Below, piece after piece: positions 50,592 to 58,767 of a stretch of 64,000 nucleotides of DNA. The notes below the pieces were generated by a model that worked only from the letters and a program-made list of their open reading frames with translations, made no database searches and was not told where the DNA came from. Numbering within the stretch: position 1 is the stretch's first letter; each line of letters starts with the position of its first letter. Source of the DNA: Bacillota bacterium (lineage in GTDB: Bacteria > Bacillota > Clostridia > Christensenellales > Aristaeellaceae); the NCBI GenBank assembly GCA_023413135.1, contig JAEZQK010000020.1, positions 48,243-112,242 on the forward strand, written 5' to 3'. The translations under genes and the position numbers were made by a program.

Positions 50592-52094
50592 ATGCAGGAT
50601 AGCACAAAGCCATTGCTGGAACTGAAAGGGATCAACAAACGGTTCCCCGGCGTGCAGGCGCTGAAGGATTGCTCCTTTAGCCTTATGCCGGGGGAGGTCC
50701 ATGCGCTGGTAGGCGAAAACGGCGCGGGGAAATCAACGCTGATGAAGGTGCTGGCGGGCATCTACCCCGTAGATTCGGGAGAGATATACCTGGATGGAGT
50801 GCCTGTGCGTGTCCGCTCCCCGCTGGAGGCGCAGCAGGCGGGCATCAGTATGGTGCATCAGGAGATCAACCTGATGAAGGACCTGACGGTGGCGGAGAAT
50901 ATATTCATCGGCCGCGAGCCCATGCGTGGCCTCCTGCTTAACAAACAAAAGCAAAACGAAATGGCGCGGGAACTGCTTTCCCGCCTGCGCATCGACTTAA
51001 GCCCCGATACTCTTGTCAAGCATCTGACGGTGGCCAAGCAGCAGATGACCGAGATCGCCAAGGCGCTGTCCTATGAAAATACCCGTATCCTTATCATGGA
51101 TGAGCCTTCGGCGGCGCTGACGGAGGCGGAGATCGGGGAATTGTTCCGCTTCATCCGTACGCTGAAAGATCAGGGCGTGGGTATCGTGTACATCTCCCAC
51201 CGCATGGGGGAACTGAAACAGATTTCCGACAGGATCACCGTCATGCGGGACGGGCAATACGTGGGCACCGTGGTTACTGCCCAAACATCGCTGGATGAGA
51301 TCATCCGCATGATGGTGGGACGGGTAATCTATGAGCAGCCCAAGACGAAGGGGACGGTAGCGGCGGATGCCCCCGTCACGCTTGAGGCAAAAAACCTGCG
51401 CTCCCGGGAGGTGAAGGATGTGTCCTTCACTTTGCGCCGGGGTGAGATATTGGGCTTTGCAGGGCTGATGGGAGCAGGCCGCACGGAAACGGCCAGGCTT
51501 ATTTGCGGCGCGGACAGGCGGGAGGCCGGCGAGATATTCATAGAGGGGAATAAGGTGGATATACGCGATCCCAGCGACGCCGTAAAAGCGGGCATCGGTT
51601 ATCTGTCGGAGGACCGCAAACGCTTTGGGCTGTGCCTGCATCTGTCGGTGGCGGATAACATCACGCTTCCGTCCATGGAAAAATTCACGGGCAGGCTGAT
51701 GGTGAGCGACAGGAAGGTGCGCAGCACCGCATCGGAGTACAAGGAGCGGATGACCATCAAAGCCCCCTCCGTTTTGAGTCGTGTTGTCAGCCTCTCCGGC
51801 GGCAACCAGCAGAAGGTGGTAGTGGCCAAGTGGCTGGTGCGCAACTGCGATATCCTGATTTTTGACGAGCCCACAAGGGGCATCGACGTGGGTGCCAAGA
51901 GCGAGATATACAAGCTGATGAACCAGCTTGCCGCCCAGGGCAAATCCATCATCATGATCTCCTCGGAAATGCCCGAGCTTTTGCGCATGTCCGACCGCAT
52001 CCTGATCATGTGCGAGGGCGAAAAAACAGGCGAGCTGACCATCGAGGAAGCCACGCAGGAAAAGATCATGGCGCTGGCCGCGCCCAGAACATAG
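50592..52094 (+). CDS. Sugar ABC transporter ATP-binding protein (RbsA/MglA/XylG type)
   Basis: 500 residues with two ABC domains. Domain 1 has Walker A GENGAGKSTLMKVL (about 37-50), Walker B ILIMDEPSAALTEAE and signature-like HLTVAKQQM. Domain 2 has a degenerate Walker A (GLMGAGRTETAR), signature SLSGGNQQKVVVAKWL and ILIFDEPTRGIDVGAKSE. This tandem layout is specific to CUT2 sugar importers and needs no extra ATPase. ATG 50592 is the first in-frame ATG; GTG 50583 is possible. It is followed by the permease at 11 nt. Confidence 0.95.
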   Translation: MQDSTKPLLELKGINKRFPGVQALKDCSFSLMPGEVHALVGENGAGKSTLMKVLAGIYPVDSGEIYLDGVPVRVRSPLEAQQAGISMVHQEINLMKDLTVAENIFIGREPMRGLLLNKQKQNEMARELLSRLRIDLSPDTLVKHLTVAKQQMTEIAKALSYENTRILIMDEPSAALTEAEIGELFRFIRTLKDQGVGIVYISHRMGELKQISDRITVMRDGQYVGTVVTAQTSLDEIIRMMVGRVIYEQPKTKGTVAADAPVTLEAKNLRSREVKDVSFTLRRGEILGFAGLMGAGRTETARLICGADRREAGEIFIEGNKVDIRDPSDAVKAGIGYLSEDRKRFGLCLHLSVADNITLPSMEKFTGRLMVSDRKVRSTASEYKERMTIKAPSVLSRVVSLSGGNQQKVVVAKWLVRNCDILIFDEPTRGIDVGAKSEIYKLMNQLAAQGKSIIMISSEMPELLRMSDRILIMCEGEKTGELTIEEATQEKIMALAAPRT

Positions 52095-52104
52095 GAGGAC
52101 CGTT

Positions 52105-53073
52105 ATGAAAAGAACGAGCCGTATTCCCATGCAAAAGCTGCTGGCCCCGGCGGCGCTGGTCATTCTGTATATCTTTTTCGCAATTTTCGGCAACAACTTC
52201 TTCACGGCATACACCCTGAAAACCATCCTGGAATCGGCTTATTTCATCGGCTTCATGGCCTTTGGCGTGACGTTCGTGATCCTCACGGGTGGCATCGACC
52301 TGTCCATCGGCACAAACATGATGTGCTCCGCCATCGTGGGCGGCGTGGCTTTCAGCATGTGGCACTGGCCGCTGTGGCTGGCGCTTGTATTGGTACCGCT
52401 GACAGGCCTTTTTTTCGGCATTGGCAACGGGCTGATGGTGGCGAAATTGAAGCTGCCGCCTTTTATCGCCACACTGGGCACCATGCTGGTGACCCAGGGC
52501 TTTGGCTCCATCATCTCCAACGTGCAGACTCAGCGCTATCCCACCATCGGCACAGAGAACGCCTGGTTCAAAACCGTGTTCTACAGAACGGGCACTTTCC
52601 CGGTGGGTGCCATCTACCTGGCGGTAGCCTTCCTCATCGCCGCATTTCTGGTCAATAAAACACGCTTTGGCCGCTATACCTTCGCCATCGGTTCCAATGA
52701 GGAGGCGGCGCGGCTGTCGGGCGTGAAGGTGGACAGGTGGAAGATCATCGTTTACGCCGTGTGCGGGCTGTTTGCGGGATTCGCGGGCATCTTTTATGCC
52801 GCCACCTACACCACCGCTATTCCCGGCACAGGCAACGGGCAGGAGTTGAACGCCATCGCCGGCGTCGTCATCGGCGGCAGCTCCATGACGGGTGGCTCGG
52901 GCACCATGGTAGGTACGCTGATCGGAGTGTTCATCATGGCCACCATCAAAACCGGCCTTGCGTCTCTGGGCCTGCAGGCCCACTGGCAGACGTTCATTAC
53001 AGGCTTTGTTGTCATCGGCGCGGTACTGCTGGATAACCTGCGCAACAACGCCCTTCGCACCGCCCCGCGCTGA
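52105..53073 (+). CDS. Sugar ABC transporter permease (RbsC/YtfT type)
   Basis: 322 residues with eight to ten membrane helices and the CUT2 motifs VILTGGIDLSIGTNMMCSAI, GIGNGLMVAKLKLPPFIATL, GTMLVTQGFGS, GRYTFAIGSNEEAARLSGVK and NAIAGVVIGGSSMTGGSGTM. It forms the pore with the RbsA-type ATPase upstream. AGGAGG precedes the ATG. The ligand should be a monosaccharide or small glycoside, most likely from the hemicellulose enzymes downstream. Confidence 0.95.
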   Translation: MKRTSRIPMQKLLAPAALVILYIFFAIFGNNFFTAYTLKTILESAYFIGFMAFGVTFVILTGGIDLSIGTNMMCSAIVGGVAFSMWHWPLWLALVLVPLTGLFFGIGNGLMVAKLKLPPFIATLGTMLVTQGFGSIISNVQTQRYPTIGTENAWFKTVFYRTGTFPVGAIYLAVAFLIAAFLVNKTRFGRYTFAIGSNEEAARLSGVKVDRWKIIVYAVCGLFAGFAGIFYAATYTTAIPGTGNGQELNAIAGVVIGGSSMTGGSGTMVGTLIGVFIMATIKTGLASLGLQAHWQTFITGFVVIGAVLLDNLRNNALRTAPR

Positions 53074-53238
53074 CGCTTGGCCGGTGTTCCGCTCCATCGC
53101 GACTTCGTCGCTCCTTCGCTCCAGGCTCGCTGTCGCTCGCCCTCCGGGATTCGGTTAGGACGCGGCCAACTGAGCCGGCAAAATGACACGGTATTAAGCG
53201 CGGATAGCGCTTAAGCAATAAAAAGGAGGAGAATATCC

Positions 53239-54294
53239 ATGAGAAAAACCCTGGCACTCGTCCTTGCGTTGGTACTCCTGCTTGCATGCCTGGCAACCGC
53301 CGCGGCGGAGGGCATGTACATCTCCGTCATCTCCAAAGGCGAGCAGCATGCTTTCTGGCAGGCTGTCCGCAAAGGCGCGGAGGATGCGGCCGCCAAATAC
53401 GGTGTGGATATGTTCTACTATGGCCCGCCCAGTGAGGCGGACATCGTGCCTCAGGTAGAAGCCCTCAAGGCCGAAATGGCGAAAAAACCCGCTGCGCTGG
53501 CTTTGGCTGCGCTGTCTACCGACGCCGTAATGACGGAATTGCAGGAATGCATGGACAACAACATCCCTGTTATCGGCTTTGACTCCGGCGTGCCCAACGC
53601 GCCCGAGGGAGCCATCAAGGCCACCGCTTCCACCAACAACCAAAATGCCGCCGCCCTGGCCGCCGAAGAGTTTTTGAAGCTCGAAGGATTCGCCGATAAG
53701 CTCAAGGCCGCCACGCCTGAAAAGCCCGTGGTCATCGCTGTGCTTTCCCAGGATGCCACCAGCGAATCCGTCACCGGGCGCACCACCGGGTTTGTGAACA
53801 AGATGAAGGAACTGGCTTCCGAGTTCGGTACTGTCGCGGTGCAGGGCCATGACCTGTGGGCTGCCCCGGCAGAGAACGCCACCATCATCATCCACACCGA
53901 AATCGCCGCCACGCCTAACGTGGGCGATGTGACCAACTCCGCCAACGCCGTGCTGAACATGGCAAACCTCTACGCCATCTTCTGCTCCAACGAAGGCACT
54001 GTCACGGGCCTACTGGCCGCTACGGCCGACGGCTCGGAACTTAACGACGGCGGACGGTATGCGGACCTCGTCGTGGCCGGGTTCGATGCGGGCGCGCCGC
54101 AGAAGAACGCCGTGCGCCAGGGCTGGTTCGCTGGCTCCGTTACCCAGGATCCGTACCGCATCGGCTATCTGGCCGTGGAATTGGCCTATAAAGCCGCCAC
54201 CGGGGAGACTGTGGCCGACGTAGACACCGGAGCCCAGTGGTATACCGCCGAGAATATCGATAAGCCCGAAATCGCACTGCTTGTGTATGATTGA
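53239..54294 (+). CDS. Sugar-binding protein of the RbsB type
   Basis: 351 residues. The signal peptide MRKTLALVLALVLLLACLAT contains LLAC, a possible lipobox, but a signal peptidase I site after the following AAA is equally likely. The mature part has the type I periplasmic-binding layout: ISVISKGEQHAFWQAVRKGA, VDMFYYGPPSEADIVPQVEA, NIPVIGFDSGVPNAPEGAIK, VVIAVLSQDATSESVTGRTT and SVTQDPYRIGYLAVELAYKA. It feeds the 50592/52105 importer. It is spaced 165 nt from the permease gene by a GC-rich stretch and is followed by a hairpin. Confidence 0.93.
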   Translation: MRKTLALVLALVLLLACLATAAAEGMYISVISKGEQHAFWQAVRKGAEDAAAKYGVDMFYYGPPSEADIVPQVEALKAEMAKKPAALALAALSTDAVMTELQECMDNNIPVIGFDSGVPNAPEGAIKATASTNNQNAAALAAEEFLKLEGFADKLKAATPEKPVVIAVLSQDATSESVTGRTTGFVNKMKELASEFGTVAVQGHDLWAAPAENATIIIHTEIAATPNVGDVTNSANAVLNMANLYAIFCSNEGTVTGLLAATADGSELNDGGRYADLVVAGFDAGAPQKNAVRQGWFAGSVTQDPYRIGYLAVELAYKAATGETVADVDTGAQWYTAENIDKPEIALLVYD

Positions 54295-54324
54295 CAAGTA
54301 GGCAAACGGCTTACCGATTGTTAA

Positions 54325-54365
54325 AGCAGGGGCTGCCGCGATGGAATGTCGCTGCAGCCTCTGCT
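54325..54365 (+). other. Intercistronic hairpin after the RbsB-type gene
   Basis: AGCAGGGGCTGC / GCAGCCTCTGCT, one G-T mismatch, with an inner CGCGA/TCGC extension. No T tract follows. It matches the position of hairpins after the other two binding-protein genes. Confidence 0.65.
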
Positions 54366-54388
54366 ATGTATAGGAGGAGGAAGATACG

Positions 54389-56404
54389 ATGGATTGCTAT
54401 GTACAGGAAGGAAAGCTGATTCGAAAGGCGGGCACGGAGCAGTTGTGCGTCGAGGCCTGGGGTGCAAACGGGCTGCGTGTCCGCGTCACCCGGAATCCCG
54501 GATTCAGCGGAGAGAATTGGGCGCTCCTTAATGATGTATCCAAGGGAAATCAGCCGGATGTGCAGCTTGTAGGCGCTGCTGCCTCCATCCAAAATGGAAA
54601 AATCCGTTGTTGCATCAATGAAGAAGGATGGCTGCGTTTTGAAAATGCTAGTGGGGAACTCCTTTTATCGGAGTATTGGCGCAACCGCTGGAACATCCAC
54701 CGGTATGCCGTGCCCTTGAATGTCGGCGCCAGGGAATTAAATCCAATTCTTGGGCAGGATGCTTACCATTTGACAGCCCGGTTTGAGGCCCGGGAAGAGG
54801 AAAAAATCTATGGCATGGGCCAGTATCAGGACGGCCTGCTGAACAAGAAAGGCGCTGTGCTGGAGCTGTGCCACCGCAACAGCCAGGCATCCGTTCCTTT
54901 CTATTATTCCAGCCTGGGCTATGGCTTTTTGTGGAACAACCCTGCCATCGGCCGTGCTGTCTTTGGGCGCAATGTGACTGAATGGGAAGCCTATGCAGCC
55001 AAGGAACTGGATTATTGGATCTGCGCGGGGGATACACCGAAGGAAATCCTTTCGGCCTATGCGGATGCTACGGGCCATGCTCCCATGATGCCGGAATTCG
55101 GCATGGGTTACTGGCAATGCCGTCTGCGTTACCGCAATCAGGAGGAATTGCTTTCTGTGGCCCGCAGGCATAAGGCACTTGGCCTTCCCATGGATGTGAT
55201 CGTGGCTGACTTTTTTCATTGGACCATCCAGGGGGATTTCATGTTCGATCCCAAGGACTGGCCTGACGTGCCCGCCATGGTGGAAGAACTGAAAGGCCTG
55301 GGCATTGAGCTAATGGTCTCCGTTTGGCCCACGGTGGATACAAGAAGCAAAAATTACCGGGAGATGGACGGCAAAGGGTATCTGGTCCAGGTGGACAGGG
55401 GTGTTCCGGTGCATATGAACTGGATGGGGGATTGCGTGTTTTTTGACGCAACGAATCCTGGGGCCAGGGACTTTGTTTGGCAAAGGGCAAAGGAGAACTA
55501 TTACCGCCACGGCGTGAGGATCTTCTGGCTGGATGAGGCGGAGCCGGAGTACGGGAAGTACGATTTTGATCTGCATCGGTTTTATGCCGGCCCCGCATTG
55601 CAGGTGGGGAACCTATACCCCAATCACTACGCCAAGGCCTTTTATGACGGCATGAAGGCGGAAGGTCAGGAAGAAATCCTCAACCTGGTCCGCTGCGCCT
55701 GGGCGGGAAGCCAGCGCTATGGGGCGCTTGTCTGGTCCGGGGATGTGGACTCGTCCTTCCGCTCCATGAAAGAACAGCTGGCAGCCGGCCTGTCCATGTC
55801 CATGGCGGGCATTCCCTGGTGGAACAGCGATTTGGGCGGATTCAGCGGCGGCACGATTACCGATCCAAAATTTCAGGAGCTGCTGATCCGTTGGTTTGCC
55901 TGGGGCGTTTTTACCCCGGTCATGCGGATGCATGGAGACCGGCTGCCGTATGAGCCGCCTAAAGAGGAATACCGGGGCGGCGTTCGCCAGTTTGGCAGCG
56001 GTGCGCCCAATGAAGTGTGGAGTTTCGGCCCCGAAATGCAGGAAATGCTCAGTGGGTTCATTCGCCTGCGGGAGTCCCTGAGGCCTTATGTGCGTGCGCA
56101 GATGGAAAAGGCCCATGAGGATGGAACACCCGTCATGCGGCCGCTGTTTTTTGATTTCCCGAATGATCCCAAAGCATGGGAAGAGGAGAGCGCCTACATG
56201 TTTGGCCCTGATATGCTGGTGGCGCCCGTCCTGGAACCGGGGGTCAAAGATAGGGAAGTCTACCTTCCCCAAGGTGTCACCTGGGTGGAGCAGGCTACCG
56301 GCAGGGAATATGAGGGCGGGCAAAAGGTTAAGGCATATGCGCCGCTTCACATCATCCCTGTGTTCACGCTAAAAGACGCCGGAATTCGTCTTCTTCAGGT
56401 TTGA
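54389..56404 (+). CDS. GH31 family glycosidase (alpha-xylosidase-like)
   Basis: 671 residues, no signal peptide. An N-terminal beta domain (IYGMGQYQDGLLNKKGAVLE, LGYGFLWNNPAIGRAVFGRN) precedes the catalytic barrel (MMPEFGMGYWQCRLRYRNQE, DVIVADFFHWTIQGDFMFDP). The nucleophile candidate is Asp382 (FWLDEAEPEYG) and the acid/base candidate Asp452 (WSGDVDSSF), as in GH31. The DEAEPE variant and the short N-terminal region favour alpha-xylosidase over alpha-glucosidase. It would remove alpha-xylosyl units from imported xyloglucan fragments. The next gene converges on it with a 10-nt overlap of the two stops. Confidence 0.88.
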   Translation: MDCYVQEGKLIRKAGTEQLCVEAWGANGLRVRVTRNPGFSGENWALLNDVSKGNQPDVQLVGAAASIQNGKIRCCINEEGWLRFENASGELLLSEYWRNRWNIHRYAVPLNVGARELNPILGQDAYHLTARFEAREEEKIYGMGQYQDGLLNKKGAVLELCHRNSQASVPFYYSSLGYGFLWNNPAIGRAVFGRNVTEWEAYAAKELDYWICAGDTPKEILSAYADATGHAPMMPEFGMGYWQCRLRYRNQEELLSVARRHKALGLPMDVIVADFFHWTIQGDFMFDPKDWPDVPAMVEELKGLGIELMVSVWPTVDTRSKNYREMDGKGYLVQVDRGVPVHMNWMGDCVFFDATNPGARDFVWQRAKENYYRHGVRIFWLDEAEPEYGKYDFDLHRFYAGPALQVGNLYPNHYAKAFYDGMKAEGQEEILNLVRCAWAGSQRYGALVWSGDVDSSFRSMKEQLAAGLSMSMAGIPWWNSDLGGFSGGTITDPKFQELLIRWFAWGVFTPVMRMHGDRLPYEPPKEEYRGGVRQFGSGAPNEVWSFGPEMQEMLSGFIRLRESLRPYVRAQMEKAHEDGTPVMRPLFFDFPNDPKAWEEESAYMFGPDMLVAPVLEPGVKDREVYLPQGVTWVEQATGREYEGGQKVKAYAPLHIIPVFTLKDAGIRLLQV

Positions 56405-58743
56405 ATCTCCGGCTCTCCGTATAATACACCGCGGGTTCCTGTGGCAATATAGAACCTGCCAAAGGTGCGGGGATCCCCGCATATGGAACGGATATCGCCA
56501 AACATCTGCTGATCTGTATTGATGCGTTGAAAAGTTGTTCCACCGTCCAGGGAACGGTAGAATCCATAGGTGCCTTCCAGCGTGCCGTTTATATACAGCG
56601 CCTGGGGGGCGCCTTCTTTTACTTCCTTGCCCAGGCCTACCCGGTACACGGTATCCCCCTCCCGGCTGATCCGTTGGGGAAACACCTTATTTTCCTCCAG
56701 GTCTATGGCAAGGCGCCACAGGCCGGCCTCCGCCAAAGACAGCCAAAGAATGCCCGGCGCCTCCCGCTGCACCCGGATCTCATAATGCTGCTTGCTATCG
56801 ATACCCGACAAATCTCTTTTGGGAAAATCCTCCGGCAGTGGAAGTTCCTGAAACGTTCTTCCCTTGTCAAGGCTTACAAACATGCGGCTCTCCTGCCCAA
56901 AGCCGTATAGAATGTCCGGCCATACACGGTCGCTGAACACCTTGATGGCTGTCTGGTCATCTGTGATCAGCTCTCCATTCAGGCCGTATACCAGGCTTTG
57001 GTGCCAGGTTTGACCTTCGTCACCCGTGTACAAAAGCGCTGGAACGGGCAGCACATTTCCTCTTGCCAAGCCCCAGAGAATGGTTTTCCCGTCGGAAGTG
57101 ACGGCCGTCCATCCGGCATTGACATTGGGGCGGCGGATATCCGCTATCAGCGCATCTACCAAAGGGGAAATGCTGGTTGGGTCGTTTAGGCGCATCCATG
57201 TTTCACAGTCGTCATGGGAGACAATCAGCCCGCCGGCGGTTTTCCCTTTCCAATTGCCCCGGGCGGTAACCGCTACAGGGCGGGCGGTGGATTCGGGATA
57301 ATCGGCATTCATGCAGGTGATATACCGGTTGCCTTGTGCGTCTGCAAAGCTGTTCTTACAGGGATGGTCAAGGTCCCGGAAGGCAAAACCTCCCAAATCG
57401 CCGATGATGTCAATCAGCTTTACCGGGCCTGTGGCCGGGCTGTATACATTCAGATGCACTGTTTCCTCCAGCCCGCCGCACAGCGGCTGCCAGGCAACGG
57501 TTTTATTTTCCAGTGCGTCTTGCAGGTTGAAGGTGGCAAAAATGCCCGTGCCTGTAGTGAAGAAGGCCTGGTTCCCGTCAAATGGATTGATTTTCAAATC
57601 GCCCATCCAGTGGATGATGGAGTGCCCGCCATTGAATTTGGGCTTCATGTAATCCACGGTGAAATCGATATGCCCTATGGAAAGACCCTGCAGGATGGGG
57701 GTGAAATGCAATCCAAAATCGCCGGAATGGTAAATCGTATCCTGTTGCGGATGGCATATGGTGCTCATGACCACCGCCCCGGGATGATTCGTATCGGTGG
57801 ATATGCCCCCAAGGCCGCAGCCCAGGCGGCGAGCGGGGTAATCAGGATCGTTATACCCGGACGGCGTAAGATCGAGAATTTCCCGTATCTCCCCTTCGGA
57901 GGAGAAAAGGTATCGCAGCAGCATCCCGTCAATGCAGCTGCCCGTATCGCAGGCATAGCTTTTAAACCCTGCCCAGCAATATCCGGGAGCGGAAAAGGTG
58001 ATGTACAGATACTGCCCGTCATACGCATACCGCTGGGCAACGTATCCCGGATAGGTGGAGCCGGGGTGGAGAAGGGGCGCCGGCTGACCCGGCAGGCAGG
58101 CAAAGCGCTTGCCCCCATCCGTGGAAAAATACAGCGACGGCCCGCGGATGATGCCATCCGGGCTGTTTTTTTCGCCATTTGTGCCGACGATCAAAAAATT
58201 CTCATTGTCCGGATGGGCGAACACAAAGGTGAGGTTGGTTTCTTCCAGGCCTCCCGGCGGGCATACAGCCATATGCTCCCAGGATGCGCCAAGATTCCTT
58301 GTTACAAACAGCCCGCCTGTCTGGCTGGCAAAGTAAAGCGTGTCGGAATCTGTAGCGGAGGCCAGCAGCCGCTCGCCTGTGCCACGGCCGCTGGCGTTTC
58401 CGTGAATGCCGGCAGGTATATCCACGTACTGAAAATGATCGCCGCGGTCATAGGAAATGCACAGCCGGTTTTGATCTTTGCCGTCTCCCGCGGCAATGTA
58501 CAGCCGGTTTTCATCCATAGGGGACAGGGCCAGTGAAAGGGGATACGTTTCCCATCTGCCGGGATGGGTCACGTGGTCGCACAGGCTTTTCCAGGAGCGG
58601 TTGTCAGGCTCGTAACGGTATACGCCGCCAATGTCGGTTCTGGCATAGGCGATACCGGGCGTGCGGGGATGGAACACAAAGCCGGTGACAAAGCCGCCGC
58701 CTGGCACGGGGGCATGGCGGTATACATAGGGGATGAATGGCAT
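56395..58743 (-). CDS. GH74-like xyloglucanase, cytoplasmic
   Basis: 782 residues. Two seven-bladed propeller domains are expected; repeats such as SYDRGDHFQYVDIPAG, TRNLGASWEHMAVCPP and SLDKGRTFQELPLPED are BNR-type. The GH74 catalytic aspartates map to Asp37 (YARTDIGGVYR) and Asp449 (IDIIGDLGGFAFRD), with the expected spacing of about 410. GRGTGERLLASATDSDTLYF also matches the family. Unlike typical GH74 enzymes it has no signal peptide (begins MPFIPYVYRHAP), so it likely acts on imported oligosaccharides. AAGGA lies 8 nt before ATG 58743. It shares an operon with the GH127 gene, 24 nt upstream. Confidence 0.85.
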   Translation of the reverse strand: MPFIPYVYRHAPVPGGGFVTGFVFHPRTPGIAYARTDIGGVYRYEPDNRSWKSLCDHVTHPGRWETYPLSLALSPMDENRLYIAAGDGKDQNRLCISYDRGDHFQYVDIPAGIHGNASGRGTGERLLASATDSDTLYFASQTGGLFVTRNLGASWEHMAVCPPGGLEETNLTFVFAHPDNENFLIVGTNGEKNSPDGIIRGPSLYFSTDGGKRFACLPGQPAPLLHPGSTYPGYVAQRYAYDGQYLYITFSAPGYCWAGFKSYACDTGSCIDGMLLRYLFSSEGEIREILDLTPSGYNDPDYPARRLGCGLGGISTDTNHPGAVVMSTICHPQQDTIYHSGDFGLHFTPILQGLSIGHIDFTVDYMKPKFNGGHSIIHWMGDLKINPFDGNQAFFTTGTGIFATFNLQDALENKTVAWQPLCGGLEETVHLNVYSPATGPVKLIDIIGDLGGFAFRDLDHPCKNSFADAQGNRYITCMNADYPESTARPVAVTARGNWKGKTAGGLIVSHDDCETWMRLNDPTSISPLVDALIADIRRPNVNAGWTAVTSDGKTILWGLARGNVLPVPALLYTGDEGQTWHQSLVYGLNGELITDDQTAIKVFSDRVWPDILYGFGQESRMFVSLDKGRTFQELPLPEDFPKRDLSGIDSKQHYEIRVQREAPGILWLSLAEAGLWRLAIDLEENKVFPQRISREGDTVYRVGLGKEVKEGAPQALYINGTLEGTYGFYRSLDGGTTFQRINTDQQMFGDIRSICGDPRTFGRFYIATGTRGVLYGEPEIQT

Positions 58744-58767
58744 GGGAGACATCCTTTCATAAGAATA

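Noticed and set aside
50997..52226. 409-residue antisense open frame
   Set aside because: Complement of the RbsA-type ATPase.
53074..53238. Repeated TCGCT motifs as a CRISPR or REP array
   Set aside because: Short, irregular GC-rich units without constant spacing or spacers; too few to support any array.
57214..58536. 440-residue plus-strand open frame
   Set aside because: Complement of GH74, which has both catalytic aspartates and BNR repeats.
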